In this document: one piece after another, positions 10,838 to 22,400 of the stretch
Numbering within the stretch: the first letter of the stretch is position 1
Layout: every line of letters begins with the position of its first letter
Source: Purpureocillium takamizusanense
Taxonomy: Eukaryota > Ascomycota > Sordariomycetes > Hypocreales > Ophiocordycipitaceae
Length of the DNA stretch: 64,000 nt
Assembly (NCBI RefSeq): GCF_022605165.1
Contig: NC_063069.1
Location: 4,526,001-4,590,000 of the forward strand
Direction of reading: 5' to 3'
Position numbers and translations under genes: made by a program
The notes under the pieces: generated by a model
What the model was told of the DNA's origin: nothing
Databases searched by the model: none
Seen by the model: only the letters and a program-made list of their open reading frames with translations

Positions 10838-11124
10838 GATGAGTGGATTCTTCGAGGGTACAGAAGTGCGTTGCAGGAAGTGGAAGTTTGGAGCCAAACG
10901 TTCGCGATGCTGGGTGTCCTGCCCTTTGTTGTCGCGTTTTCTCCCCCACTTTTGCGCCTGCAGCTGACATCAGATTGTCGTCACGTTAGGGCTGCGGTCT
11001 CAAAGCTTGCGACAGAAGTCGTAGTGCTGCATCGTTCGCCACATCTCGCAACTGCGACTTTCGTGGACGCCAATCTTCCACGCCCGTGTTAACGTCTTCC
11101 CTATAAGCTCTGGCGCAGCAAGAC

Positions 11125-12075
11125 ATGGCTGATCGCAGCGGTCGAGGTGGGCCCGGTAGAGGAGCAGGTAGCCGTCCGCGTGGTCAGGCAGACCGAGACC
11201 ACCGCACCAGTCGGTCCAGGATCCACCGCACCCTCATGCTGAGCCTGGACGACACGTGGATGCCCCCGCCTATCACCAACAACACCAACGAGTTCAAGTT
11301 CGTGAACTGCGTCGAGCCGGGATGTGCTAGTACGTCGGCATTCTCGGAGTACGGGGCAATGACCCTCAGGGCCGGGTACAACACCTGCACCATGCACACC
11401 ACGCAGGACACCATCAAGTCCAGGGTCGAGAACATAGTCGTGTCCCCCAACACCACGTTCATCTTCTACGCCCTCGAGGTGACAAACACCAACGAGATCG
11501 ACCAGCTTTCGGCCATCACCAGCACGGGGGACCACATCGACCTGGTCGTGAAGACCACTACGAGGAAGAACAACAGCCCCATCATCGGGAAGTTCCCGCC
11601 CTTGGTCTACATGATCATGGCAACCGAGCCCGCCACGGCCATGAGGGCCTTCATCGAGTGGGTGCGCAACATACACAGGAGAAGCTCCAGGGGCAACGGA
11701 ACCGAGTCGGACGTCGTGCTGGTGGCCCACAACGGCATGAACCACGACCACGTGCTACTCTTGAAGACGATGCTGGTTTGGGGCATCAACCCTCCCAAGT
11801 GGAAGTTCGCGGACTCGTTGCCGATCTTCAAGCTGGTGACGGCCCCGGGGGAGACCGCCAGCCTGGACGTGTTGGCCAACGAGTACGCGCCCTGGTTCCA
11901 GCACATCCACCACGATGGTCTCAGCGACGCCACCGCCATCATGCACGTGGTCACGAAGAGTGTTCCCAACTGGCAGATGGCCTGCTTGGCGTTCAGCACG
12001 CCCTGTGACGACTACACCACATCGGTGGGCCTCAACACCCTCAGGGCCAGGTCGCCGCTGCCGTTCCCGGACTGA
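11125..12075 (+). CDS. DEDDh-type 3'-5' exonuclease domain with RG-rich N-terminus
   Basis: An uninterrupted 316-codon frame. Residues 1-30 are rich in Arg and Gly (SGRGGPGRGAGSRPRG), like the N-termini of many Argonautes. About residues 105-285 resemble a DEDDh exonuclease: FIFYALEVTNTNEIDQL (motif I, where the first Asp is Ala), VLVAHNGMNHDHVLLL (motif II, Asp kept), FADSLPIFK, and HHDGLSDATAI (motif III, His and Asp kept). Loss of the first acidic residue suggests weak or absent catalysis. Codons end in G or C far more often than in the Argonaute part that follows. The stop at 12073-12075 lies where the downstream Argonaute frame starts, so the two were probably one gene separated by a frameshift or splice. 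In Neurospora a separate exonuclease, QIP, works with Argonaute QDE-2, which makes a link plausible; this is inference. Confidence 0.6.
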   Translation: MADRSGRGGPGRGAGSRPRGQADRDHRTSRSRIHRTLMLSLDDTWMPPPITNNTNEFKFVNCVEPGCASTSAFSEYGAMTLRAGYNTCTMHTTQDTIKSRVENIVVSPNTTFIFYALEVTNTNEIDQLSAITSTGDHIDLVVKTTTRKNNSPIIGKFPPLVYMIMATEPATAMRAFIEWVRNIHRRSSRGNGTESDVVLVAHNGMNHDHVLLLKTMLVWGINPPKWKFADSLPIFKLVTAPGETASLDVLANEYAPWFQHIHHDGLSDATAIMHVVTKSVPNWQMACLAFSTPCDDYTTSVGLNTLRARSPLPFPD

Positions 12076-12647
12076 CCTCTTCGGCTTCGGCGGCGGCGGT
12101 CTCTACAGGTAGGCAGACGCGGACGGGATTCTCTACCAGAGTGAGCTTCGCAAATGAAATGATCTTGCTCTTGAGCTCCGTTGCCAACGTCACCCATGGG
12201 GTATTCCGCCCTTCGGCCAAGCTGGATAACCTGTTCGATAGCTTCGAACCTGGGCCTGTCCGGGCTACCGACGGTTTTGGGATGCGCAAACTGGAAGCGT
12301 TCGCAAAGTTCATGCCGAAGACGCCAGTCTGGATCGACCTTCTACTGGCAAACGGCATGGAATCACGCAAAGCGAAGACTGTTCGAAGTATTGTGACGGC
12401 GTCCGAGTTCTTGAGACGGCGGCTCGCAGCTGAGAGACCGCTCTGGTTCGCGCCGGGCTATGAGTGTCTCAGACCCAAACAGGTAGAGTTCTTCCTGAGC
12501 GACAACGCAGGGGGCGGGAAACACACCACTATTGTCGAATACTTCAGAGAAAGTACGTTCTCCATTGATTTGGCGCAGCCAATTCTATTGTTGCAGAGTA
12601 CTGGAGGGACCTCAAAGACTACCCTGTAGTGGATTTTGCGTTCTCGT
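12076..12647 (+). pseudogene. Argonaute, linker 1 and PAZ region (5' part of broken gene)
   Basis: The frame containing VANVTHGVFRPSAKLDNLF matches the Argonaute linker-1 region. LEAFAKFMPKTPVWIDLL and then HTTIVEYFRE correspond to the start and middle of PAZ. A short intron (12553-12596, GTACGT to TTGCAG) appears to join YFRE to KYWRDLKDYPVVDFAF, the usual PAZ continuation. A one-base loss at about 12647, just before the retroelement target, breaks the frame towards the next Argonaute segment at 14411. The Argonaute N domain is missing; its place is taken by the exonuclease frame at 11125-12075. Confidence 0.65.
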
Positions 12648-12659
12648 GACAAGTCAATG
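12648..12659. repeat. target-site duplication, copy 1
   Basis: GACAAGTCAATG, repeated exactly at 13730-13741 and 14399-14410, marking the edges of two insertions. Confidence 0.85.
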
Positions 12660-13729
12660 CACAACTCTCCCCTGTAAAAATTTCTGCTTGCCTGGCGCTG
12701 TTAGCGTCTCGCTAAGCCATGGGTTTTTCACAGGCTAATTGACAGCACCTGCAGCTGGGCGCCCATCGTGGCCCTAACAGCTGCCTCGACGAAGGGATTT
12801 GGAGAGTTGACCTTCGCTCGAGGTGCTCGTCGTCACAATCAGAGCCTTTGCGCTCGCGCCTTTCGCTACAGCCTCGGCCGCTCGGACGCAGCATTGTCTG
12901 CTCCTCTGGCTCACCGCCGCTCGCGACCTTTCGGGCAAGACTGCCCTTCGACCACCTGGGACCATGCGATCTCAGCTACCTTCGCGGCTCGCCTCCGCTC
13001 CGACAACATCTGCAGCACCTGCTGCCCAGATAACACTGGTGCTTCCAGCCTGACTGGCCGGCTTCTCACCGCTACCTTTGGGCCTCGATAGGCTCCCCGA
13101 CTCTGGCTTCCACGGCCTACGACTTTTTGGGCCTAAAACACCCCCGAACCCCCGACGCGTCATCTTGATGCCACCGCTCACAGCGGCCACAAAAAGCCGC
13201 CCCGACCGACCTCTGCAACACCGGTTGCCCAGAGACAACATTTCCCCTTCAGCAGCTTCGGCTGCCGCCTGTGCCATTGCCGGGCTTCGCAAATACCACA
13301 ATGCCAGACAAATCGCTGGGTCACATGATGCAGAGCTCTCATCGATGACCCTGGATTGGAACGAGATTCCATTCAGACAACAGCGTCCTAGCTGCCGTGG
13401 GTTTTTGGCCCCTTGAGGGATTTTCCCCATGGCTGCACAGCTGCCATCGTAGCTACTGGCGATGGAAGAAGACACGGCTTCTGGGCGCTATGGGCTCGGG
13501 ACTCGTTTGCGTCTACCTGTGCAAGAGAATTCTAGGCTGGGCGGGGTCCTTTCCCGCTGACGGGAATGCCCCTTCGCCGACACAGCGCCTTCGTGCCGTT
13601 GAGATGCTGGATAGAGAGGCGGGATGTTCCTGTACCTTAGCTAGCCCAGCACGTCCTTTGCTCCAGTAGGGGCTTTTAGCTATCACTATAGCTCCCGGAC
13701 GTTAAATAATTATCGTATCGTATCGTATC
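12660..13729 (+). mobile_element. non-LTR/SINE-like insertion 1 inside the Argonaute gene
   Basis: A segment of about 1.07 kb bounded by the exact 12-bp target duplication GACAAGTCAATG. The 3' end is (TATCG)n after TTAAATAATTA, as in retroposed elements with simple-repeat tails. The sequence resembles insertion 2 at both ends (CTCTCCC near the 5' end, GCCCATCGTGGCCCT, and CAGCACGTCCT near the 3' end), so both belong to one family. No convincing protein is encoded, so it is either a SINE-like element or a non-coding part of a LINE. Confidence 0.7.
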
Positions 13730-13741
13730 GACAAGTCAATG

Positions 13742-14398
13742 CACTCTCCCATTCTGTCCCTTGGAGAGCTGTTAGCGGCTTGCTAGCTGGGGCCAGAATT
13801 TGCAGGCCACCCGACCGCGCTTCCGCCCTCTGGGCCCATCGTGGCCCTGACAGCACAGAGGAAGACCTTAGGAGAGTTCATGTTCCGCTGCGAAGCCGGT
13901 CTTGACAATTGCACTTTGGCCCATAGCTTTTCTTCGGAACCAAGGAGCTTATTAGGCAATTGGAAGGTTCGCCCTTCCAATCACGGTGACTGGTTGCGGA
14001 GGGTTTTCTCCCTGAAGGCAAGCTGCGCGACAGCCTCTGATTCCTTCCGACGGTTTTTCCCTGCCGCCGCTCCTCAGGCATTTCCTTTGCTTGGTTCCTG
14101 GAGCACGGGACTGCGGCAGCAGCGTTGGCCGAACGAGCGAGAGAATTCTGACCGGTGAAAACCAAGGGTTGACCACACTGCCTGGACGTCCCGCTGACGG
14201 GCAACAGACTTCAACACGCAGCGCCTTCGAGCCGATGATATGCTGGATAGACATCTGGGGAATTGCTATGGGTGCCAGCCATAGTCACTTGTTCTGGATA
14301 GTCTAGCTCAGCACGTCCTGTGCCCCGTCTCGGGGACCTGAGCGACCTAAGGGTCGCTGGACGAAAAATACAAAACAAACAAAACAAACAAACAAACA
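13742..14398 (+). mobile_element. non-LTR/SINE-like insertion 2, same family and same target
   Basis: About 0.66 kb flanked by the same 12-bp GACAAGTCAATG on both sides. It shares GCCCATCGTGGCCCTGACAG and CAGCACGTCCT with insertion 1, but ends in an A-rich (CAAA)n-type tail. Because all three copies of the target are exact, the second element must have landed precisely at the duplicated target left by the other. I see no coding capacity. Confidence 0.7.
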
Positions 14399-14410
14399 GA
14401 CAAGTCAATG

Positions 14411-15794
14411 TTATTCCCCGCGGAACTCATCGAGGTTCAGCCGGGGCAGTCCGTCAAGGCAAACCTTTCCATGAACGAAACGACCGCCATGCTGAATATG
14501 GCGTGCCGCTCCCCGTACGCCAATGCTCTGTCCATCAGCACCGGTGCACGCGAAACTTTGGGGCTTGACGACAGCCGGCTGGAGCACTTTGGGATCGCGG
14601 TTAACAAGGCCTTGCTCACAGTTACTGGCCGAGGAATCGATGTGCCTCTGATTATTTACGCCGTCACCCAGCAAAGGTTATCCTGCGTACAACCCGCAGC
14701 GGCAGTTGGAATATGCAGGGCGTCCGTGTCGCTCGCCCCGGCAAGATGGTGACCTATTGGACTTTTATGAGCATAACAAAGGCTGGGGCCGATAGCTACC
14801 GTGTTGGAGTCGATCAGGGCTGTATCAAAAGATTAAGACCCTTGGGGACTGCGTTTTTGGCACACATACAACCGTCAGCACCATCAAGCACATGCAAAAG
14901 GAGAGCAATCTCATGTACTGGGCCAAGGTCGGCATCAAGATCAACCTGAAAGCCGTTGGTGCCAACCACAATCTCCGGGATGAACTGAGGAAGTTGGAAA
15001 ATAGGAACATGATCGTGGGGTACGATGTGACCCATTCCACCAATATGCCATTCAAAGCAGCCGGAGAGCCTAGCTTGCTGGGACTGGTTGCGAGCATCAA
15101 CATAGAGTTGGCACAATGGCCCGCTGTGTCTTGGGAGCAACCGGCAAGGCAGGAGATGCTCAGCGATCAACTTCTCGACGCATTCAAGTCGCGGTTGGAG
15201 CTTTGGCAAAAGCATAACGACGACCGCTTGCCCGCGCACATTCTCATTTTTCGCGACGGCGTCTCTGAGAGTCAGTTTACGCAAGTCCTCGACAGGGAGC
15301 TACCAACGATACGGCAGGCTTGCCGAGCGAAGTACACGGCGACTCAACCCAAGCTGACTGTTGTTGTCTCGGCCAAGCGCCATCAAACACGGTTCGATCC
15401 CACTACCAAAGAGGACATGTCGGCCTCGGGCAACGTTCTCAACGGCACAGTCGTGGACCGCGGTGTCACCCAAGTAAGGTATTGGGACTTCTTCCTCACA
15501 GCACATCATGCGATCAAGGGCACTGCGCGCCCCGCTCACTACACGGTGCTTTTAGATGAGATTTTCCGGGAGCGGTATAATGCAAAGGCAGCTGACGAGC
15601 TGGAGCGACTGACGCACGAGCTGCGTTACTTGTTCGGCCGCGCGACGAAGGCTGTGAGGATATGCCTACCGGCATATTATGCTGACATTGTTTGCGAGCG
15701 AGCCCGTGTTCACAGCCTGACACGGTCTGGGAAGCTGGACTGGGAAGTGATGATGAGATATAGCTTGTATTCCTCTGGAAGTGGGGTTATCTAG
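14411..15794 (+). pseudogene. Argonaute, PAZ end to PIWI domain (3' part of broken gene)
   Basis: It starts with FPAELIEVQPGQ, the end of PAZ, followed by the linker-2 motif ACRSPYANA ... LGL ... LEHFGIAVN. The MID region is damaged: the frame must shift near 14680 to reach GSWNMQGVRVARPGK, and a TAG interrupts it at about 14793. From 14892 the PIWI domain is one intact frame: KVGIKINLKAVGANHNL, GYDVTHS (Asp), IFRDGVSE (Asp), RPAHYTVLLDEI (His) and the C-terminal VRICLPAYYADIVCERAR. PIWI slices RNA paired to a guide. The catalytic residues look kept, but the gene cannot give a full protein in this state. Confidence 0.8.
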
Positions 15795-16440
15795 CAAGGC
15801 CGTAGGGCAAGTTAATTAGGTATTGGGTCGGCAGAAGAAGATTCTAGGCGTCTCCAATTGGTGAGAGACTAGTAGTGTAACCGCGGTCAAACCGTGGTTT
15901 GCGGTTCGGTTCGGCTTGAGAATTGGCCAGGGACTATTAGTGCGGTTTGCAGAAGCCAAATAAACTGGCAGTTCGGTTCGTCAAAATGGTTCAAACTGGT
16001 GGTTCGGTTCGATCTAGCTTGTCGGACCGTTAAGACGGTTCGGGATGATTTTTCGAACCGGTCACACTATTAGGAGCGCTCTGAGGCTGTAAAACTGCAC
16101 CCCAGTTGGCCTCTAAATGACAAACTGCAGCAACCAAATGAGTGGACATAGGGAAACGTATGCTTAGTCCTGCTGGTCGTAGAATCTACACGTTTTGAGC
16201 CATTGCAGATCAGTTCAGTTGAGTTCACTAAGTCTGTTCTTTTATGAAATTTTCTTTCCGTTGACCTAGTCGTGATACCTAACGAAGACAGAAACGCGCT
16301 AATGGTCGGCCGAGCTTAAACTCCTAGGGAGAACTCCATACAACGACCAAAAGCATCCTTAGCATAACCCGGTCATGTACCCCGACCTCGCCGAATTCAG
16401 CTTCCGGAAGGAATCGACTTTACTATAGTCACCGACCTTG
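15795..16440. other. non-coding, with GGTTCGGTTCG-type simple repeats
   Basis: No gene is seen. At 15880-16070 the motif CGGTTCGG or GGTTCGGTTCG and its relatives recur several times in both orientations. The stretch would be the 3' flank of the microexon gene (minus strand). Confidence 0.5.
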
Positions 16441-19400
16441 TTAACTTATTCGCAGCTATCATGCATTCATATTACGAGCAGTCAAGGCTCATAGCCCATC
16501 ACGCGGACGGCACTTACAACCTAGAGTTGCCACGGCTCTTAGCATAGGGCGAGCAGTAAAGACTCATGGCCCATCACGTGCTAGGCACTTACACACTAGA
16601 GTTCGCACGCGTATTAGCATAGGGCGAGCAGTCAAGACCCATGGCCCATCACGCGGAGGGCACTTACTCCCTAGAGTTCCCATAGACATTAGCATATGGC
16701 GAGCAGTCAAGACTCATGGCCTATCACGCGGAAGGCACTTACAAGCTAGAGTTCGCATTAATATTAGCGTAGTGCGAGCAGTCAAGACTCATGGCCCATC
16801 ATGCTAAAGGCACTTACGACCTAGAGTTCGCATGCGTATTAGCATATGGCGAGCAGTTAAGACTTCTTACCCATCATGCGGAAGGCACTTACTCGCTAGA
16901 GCTCCCATGCGTATTAGCATAGTGCGATCAGTCAAGTCCCATGGCCCATCACGCGGAAGGCACTTACATCCTAGAGTTCCCATACTTGTTAGCATACGGC
17001 GAGCATTCAAGACTCATGGCCCATCACACGGATGGCACTTACAAACTAGAGTTCCCACACGTATTAGCGTAGGGCGAGCAGTCAAGGCTCATGGCCCATT
17101 ACGCGGAAGGCACTTACACACTAGAGTTTACATGAATATTAGCATAAGGCGAGCAGTTAAGACTTCTTACCCATCATGCGGAAGGCACTTACTGGCTAGA
17201 GCTCCCATGCGTATTAGCATAGTGCGATCAGTCAAGTCTCATGGCCCATCACGCGGAAGGCACTTACTCCCTAGAGTTCCCATAGACATTAGCATATGGC
17301 GAGCAGTCAAGAATCATGGCCCATCACGCGGATGGCACTTACAACCTAGAGTTGCCATAGATATATTAGCATACGGCGAGCAGTCAGGACTCAGAGCCCG
17401 TCGCGCTGAAGACACTTACACACTAGAGTTTGCATAAATATTAGCATAAGGCGAGCAGTCACGACTCATAGCCCATCACGCGGAAGGCACTTACAAGCTA
17501 GAGTTCCCATAGACATTAGCATATAGCGAGCAGTCAAGAATCATGGCCCATCACGCGGAAGGTACTTACTTGCTAGAGTTGCCATGGATATATTAGCATA
17601 CGGCGAGCAGTCAGGACTCAGAACCCATCACGCGGAAGGCACTTACAAGCTAGAGTTCCCATAGACATTAGCATATAGCGAGCAGTCAAGAATCATGGCC
17701 CATCACGCGGAAGGTACCTACTTGCTAGAGTTCCCATAGACATTAGCATATAGCGAGCAGTCAAGTCTCATGGCCCATCACGCGGAAGGTACTTACGTCC
17801 TATAGTTCCCATTAGCATAGGGTGAGCAGTCTAGACTCATGGCCCATCACGCGGAGGCCACTTACATTCTAGAATTCCCATATATATTAGCACACGGCGA
17901 GCATTTAAGACTCATGGCCAAACATGCGGAAGGCACTTACAAGCTAGAGTCCCCATGCGTATTAGCATAGTGCCAGCAGACAAGACTCATAGTCCATCAC
18001 GCGGATGGCACTTACAAGCTAGAGTCCCCATGCGTATTAGCATAGTGCCAGCAGACAAGACTCATAGTCCATCACGCGGATGGCACTTACTTGCTAGAGT
18101 TCCCATGCGTATTAGCACACGGCGAGCATTTAAGACCCATGGCCCATCACGCGGATGGCACTTACATCCTAGAGTTCCCATAGACATTAGCATATGGCGA
18201 GCAGTCAAGACTCATGGCCTATCACGCGGAAGGCACTTACAAGCTAGAGTTCGCATTAATATTAGCGTAGTGCGAGCAGTCAAGACTCATGGCCAAACAT
18301 GCGGAAGGCACTTACAAGCTAGAGTCCCCATGCGTATTAGCATAGCGCCAGCAGTCAAGACTCATAGTCCATCACGCGGAAGGCACTTACAAGCTAGAGT
18401 TCCCATGCGTATTAGCATATGGCGAGCAGTCAAAGACTCAAGGCCCATTACGCGGATGGCACTTACATCCTAGAGTTCCCACGTGTATTAGCACACGGCG
18501 AGCACTCAAGACTCATGGCCCATCAGGCGGACGGGACTTACTTTCTAGAGTTCCCACGTATATTAGCACACGGCGAGCATTTAAGACCCATGGCCCATCA
18601 CGCGGATGGCACTTACATCCTAGAGTTCCCATAGACATTAGCATATGGCGAGCAGTCAAGACTCATGGCCTATCACGCGGAAGGCACTTACGACCTAGAG
18701 TTCGCATTGATATTAGCGTAGTGCGAGCAGTCAAGACTCATGGCCCATCACGCTAAAGGCACTTACTCCCTAGAGTTCCCATGGACATTAGCATATAGCG
18801 AGCAGTCAAAACTCATGGCCCATCACGCGGACGCCACTTACACACTAAAGTTCCCGTACGAATTAGCATACGGCCAGCAGTGAAAGACTCATGGCCCATC
18901 ACGCGGACGGGACTTACTTGCTAGAGTTCCCACGTATATTAGCACACGGCGAGCATTTAAGACCCATGGCCCATCACGCGGATGGCACTTACATCCTAGA
19001 GTTCCCATAGACATTAGCATATGGCGAGCAGTCAAGACTCATGGCCCATCACGCGGAAGGCACTTACTTGCTAGAGTTGCCATGGATATATTAGCATACG
19101 GCGAGCAGTCAGGACTCAGAACCCATCGCGCTGAAGACACTTACACACTAGAGTTTGCATGAATATTAGCATAAGGCGAGCAGTCAAGACTCATAGCCCA
19201 TCACGCGGAAGGCACTTACTTGCTAGAGTTGCCATGGATATAAGCATATGGCGAGCAGTCAAAGACTCAAGGCCCATCACGCGGAAGGCACTTACTTTCT
19301 ATAGTTCCCATGCGTATTAGCATAATGCGAGTAGTCAAGACTCAAGGCCCATCACGCTGAAGGCACTTACAAGCTAGAGTTGCCATGGATATAAGCATAT

Positions 19401-22400
19401 GGCGAGCAGTTAAGTCTCATGGCCCATTACGCGGATGGCACTTACTTGCTAGAGTTGCCATGGATATAAGCATATGGCGAGCAGTCAAAGACTCAAGGCC
19501 CATCACGCGGAAGGCACTTACTTTCTATAGTTCCCATGCGTATTAGCATAATGCGAGTAGTCAAGACTCAAGGCCCATCACGCGGATGGCACTTACTTGC
19601 TAGAGTTCCCATGGACATTAGCATATAGCGAGCAGTCAAAGACTCCTAGCCCATCACGCGGATGGCACTTACGGCCTAGATTTCGCATTGATATTAGCGT
19701 AGTGCAAGCAGTCAAGACTCATAGCCCATCACGCGGAATGCACTTACAAGCTAGAGTTCCCACGTATATTAGCACACGGCGAGCATTTAAGACCCATGGC
19801 CCATCACGCGGATGGCACTTACATCCTAGAGTTCCCATAGACATTAGCATATGGCGAGCAGTCAAGACTCATGGCCTATCACGCGGAAGGCACTTACAAG
19901 CTAGAGTTCGCATTAATATTAGCGTAGTGCGAGCAGTCAAGACTCATGGCCCATCATGCTAAAGGCACTTACGACCTAGAGTTCGCATGCGTATTAGCAT
20001 ATGGCGAGTAGTCAAGACTCAAGGCCCATCACGCGGATGGCACTTACTTCCTAGAGTTCCCATGGACATTAGCATATAGCGAGCAGTCAAAGACTCCTAG
20101 CCCATCACGCGGATGGCACTTACGGCCTAGATTTCGCATTGATATTAGCGTAGTGCAAGCAGTCAAGACTCATGGCCCATCATGCTAAAGGCACTTACGA
20201 CCTAGAGTTCGCATGCGTATTAGCATATGGCGAGCAGTCAAAGACTCAAGGCCCATCACGCGGAAGGCACTTACTCCCTAGAGTTCCCATGTATATGAGC
20301 ATACAGCGAGCAGTCAAGACTCATGGCCCATCACGCAGAAGGTACTTACTTTCTAGAGTTCCCACGTATATTAGCACACGGCGAGCACTGAAGACTCATG
20401 GCCCATCACGCGGAAGGCACTTACTCCCTAGAGTTCCCATGTATATGAGCATACAGCGAGCAGTCAAGACTCATGGCCCATCACGCAGAAGGTACTTACT
20501 TTCTAGAGTTCCCACGTATATTAGCACACGGCGAGCACTGAAGACTCATGGCCCATCACGCGGAAGGCACTTACTCCCTAGAGTTCCCATGTATATGAGC
20601 ATACAGCGAGCAGTCAAGACTCATGGCCCATCACGCAGAAGGTACTTACAAGCTAGAGTTCCCACGTATATTAGCACACGGCGAGCACTGAAGACCCATG
20701 GCCCATCACGCGGACGGGACTTACTTTCTAGAGTTCCCACGTATATTAGCACACGGCGAGCACTGAAGACTCATGGCCCATCACGCGGAAGGCACTTACT
20801 TGCTAGAGTTCCCATGGATATCAGCATACAGCGAGCAGTCAAGACTCATGGCCCATCACGCTAAAGGCACTTACAAGCTAGAGTTGCCATGGATATATTA
20901 GCATACGGCGAGCAGTCAGGACTCAGAACCCATCGCGCTGAAAATACTTACACACTAGCATTTGCATGAATATTAACATAAGGCGAGCAGTCACGACTCG
21001 TAGCCCATCACGCGGAAGGCACTTACGTCCTATAGTTCCCATTAGCATAGGGTGAGCAGCCTAGACTCATGGCCCATCACGCTGAAGACACTTACACACT
21101 AGAGTTTGCATGAATATTAGCATAAGGCGAGCAGTCAAGACTCATGGCCCATCACGCAGAAGGTACTTACAAGCTAGAGTTGCCATGCGTATTAGCATAT
21201 AGCGAGCAGTCAAGACTCATGGCCCATCACGCGGAAGGTACTTACTTGCTAGAGTTGCCATGTGTATTAGCATATAGCGAGCAGTCAAGACTCATGGCCC
21301 ATCACGCAGAAGGTACTTACAAGCTAGAGTTGCCATGGGTATTAGCATATAGCGAGCAGTCAAGACTCATGGCCCATCACGCGGAAGGCACTTACTTGCT
21401 AGAGTTCCCATGGATATGAGCATACGGCGAGCAGTCAAGACTCATGGCCCATCACGCGGAAGGCACTTACTCCCTAGAGTTCCCATGTATATGAGCATAC
21501 AGCGAGCAGTCAAGACTCATGGCCCATCACGCGAAAGGCACTTACTTCCTAGAGTTGCCATGCGTATTAGCATATAGCGAGCAGTCAAGACTCATGGCCC
21601 ATCACGCAGAAGGTACTTACAAGCTAGAGTTGCCATGCGTATTAGCATATAGCGAGCAGTCAAGACTCATGGCCCATCACGCGGAAGGCACTTACTTGCT
21701 AGAGTTGCCATGGATATGAGCATACGGCGAGCAGTCAAGACTCATGGCCCATCACGCGGAAGGCACTTACTCCCTAGAGTTCCCATGTATATGAGCATAC
21801 AGCGAGCAGTCAAGACTCATGGCCCATCACGCGAAAGGCACTTACTTCCTAGAGTTGCCATGCGTATTAGCATATAGCGAGCAGTCAAGACTCATGGCCC
21901 ATCACGCAGAAGGTACTTACAAGCTAGAGTTGCCATGCGTATTAGCATATAGCGAGCAGTCAAGACTCATGGCCCATCACGCAGAAGGTACTTACAAGCT
22001 AGAGTTGCCATGCGTATTAGCATATAGCGAGCAGTCAAGACTCAAGGCCCATTACGCGGATGGCACTTACTTGCTAGAGTTGCCATGGATATAAGCATAT
22101 GGCGAGCAGTCAAAGACTCAAGGCCCATCACGCGGAAGGCACTTACTTTCTATAGTTCCCATGCGTATTAGCATAATGCGAGTAGTCAAGACTCAAGGCC
22201 CATCACGCTGAAGGCACTTACAAGCTAGAGTTCCCACAGTTATTAGCATACGGCGAGCAGTCACGACTCATGGCCCATCACGCAGAAGTCACTTACACAC
22301 TAGAGTTCCCATATGAATTAGCATAGGGCGAGTAGTCAAGACTTATCGTCGCTTAAACGGGAGAAACTAACTGGGCTTGCTAGCCCCAGTCCAACAAGGG

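Noticed and set aside
16832..22094. Plus-strand frames of 25-residue repeats (MAHHAEGTY...) as a tandem-repeat protein
   Set aside because: The frame breaks every few units because of 1-2 nt indels and in-frame stops; the conservation pattern fits introns on the other strand.
16456..22371. CRISPR-like array
   Set aside because: Eukaryotic context, no distinct spacers, and the only variable part is three bases long.
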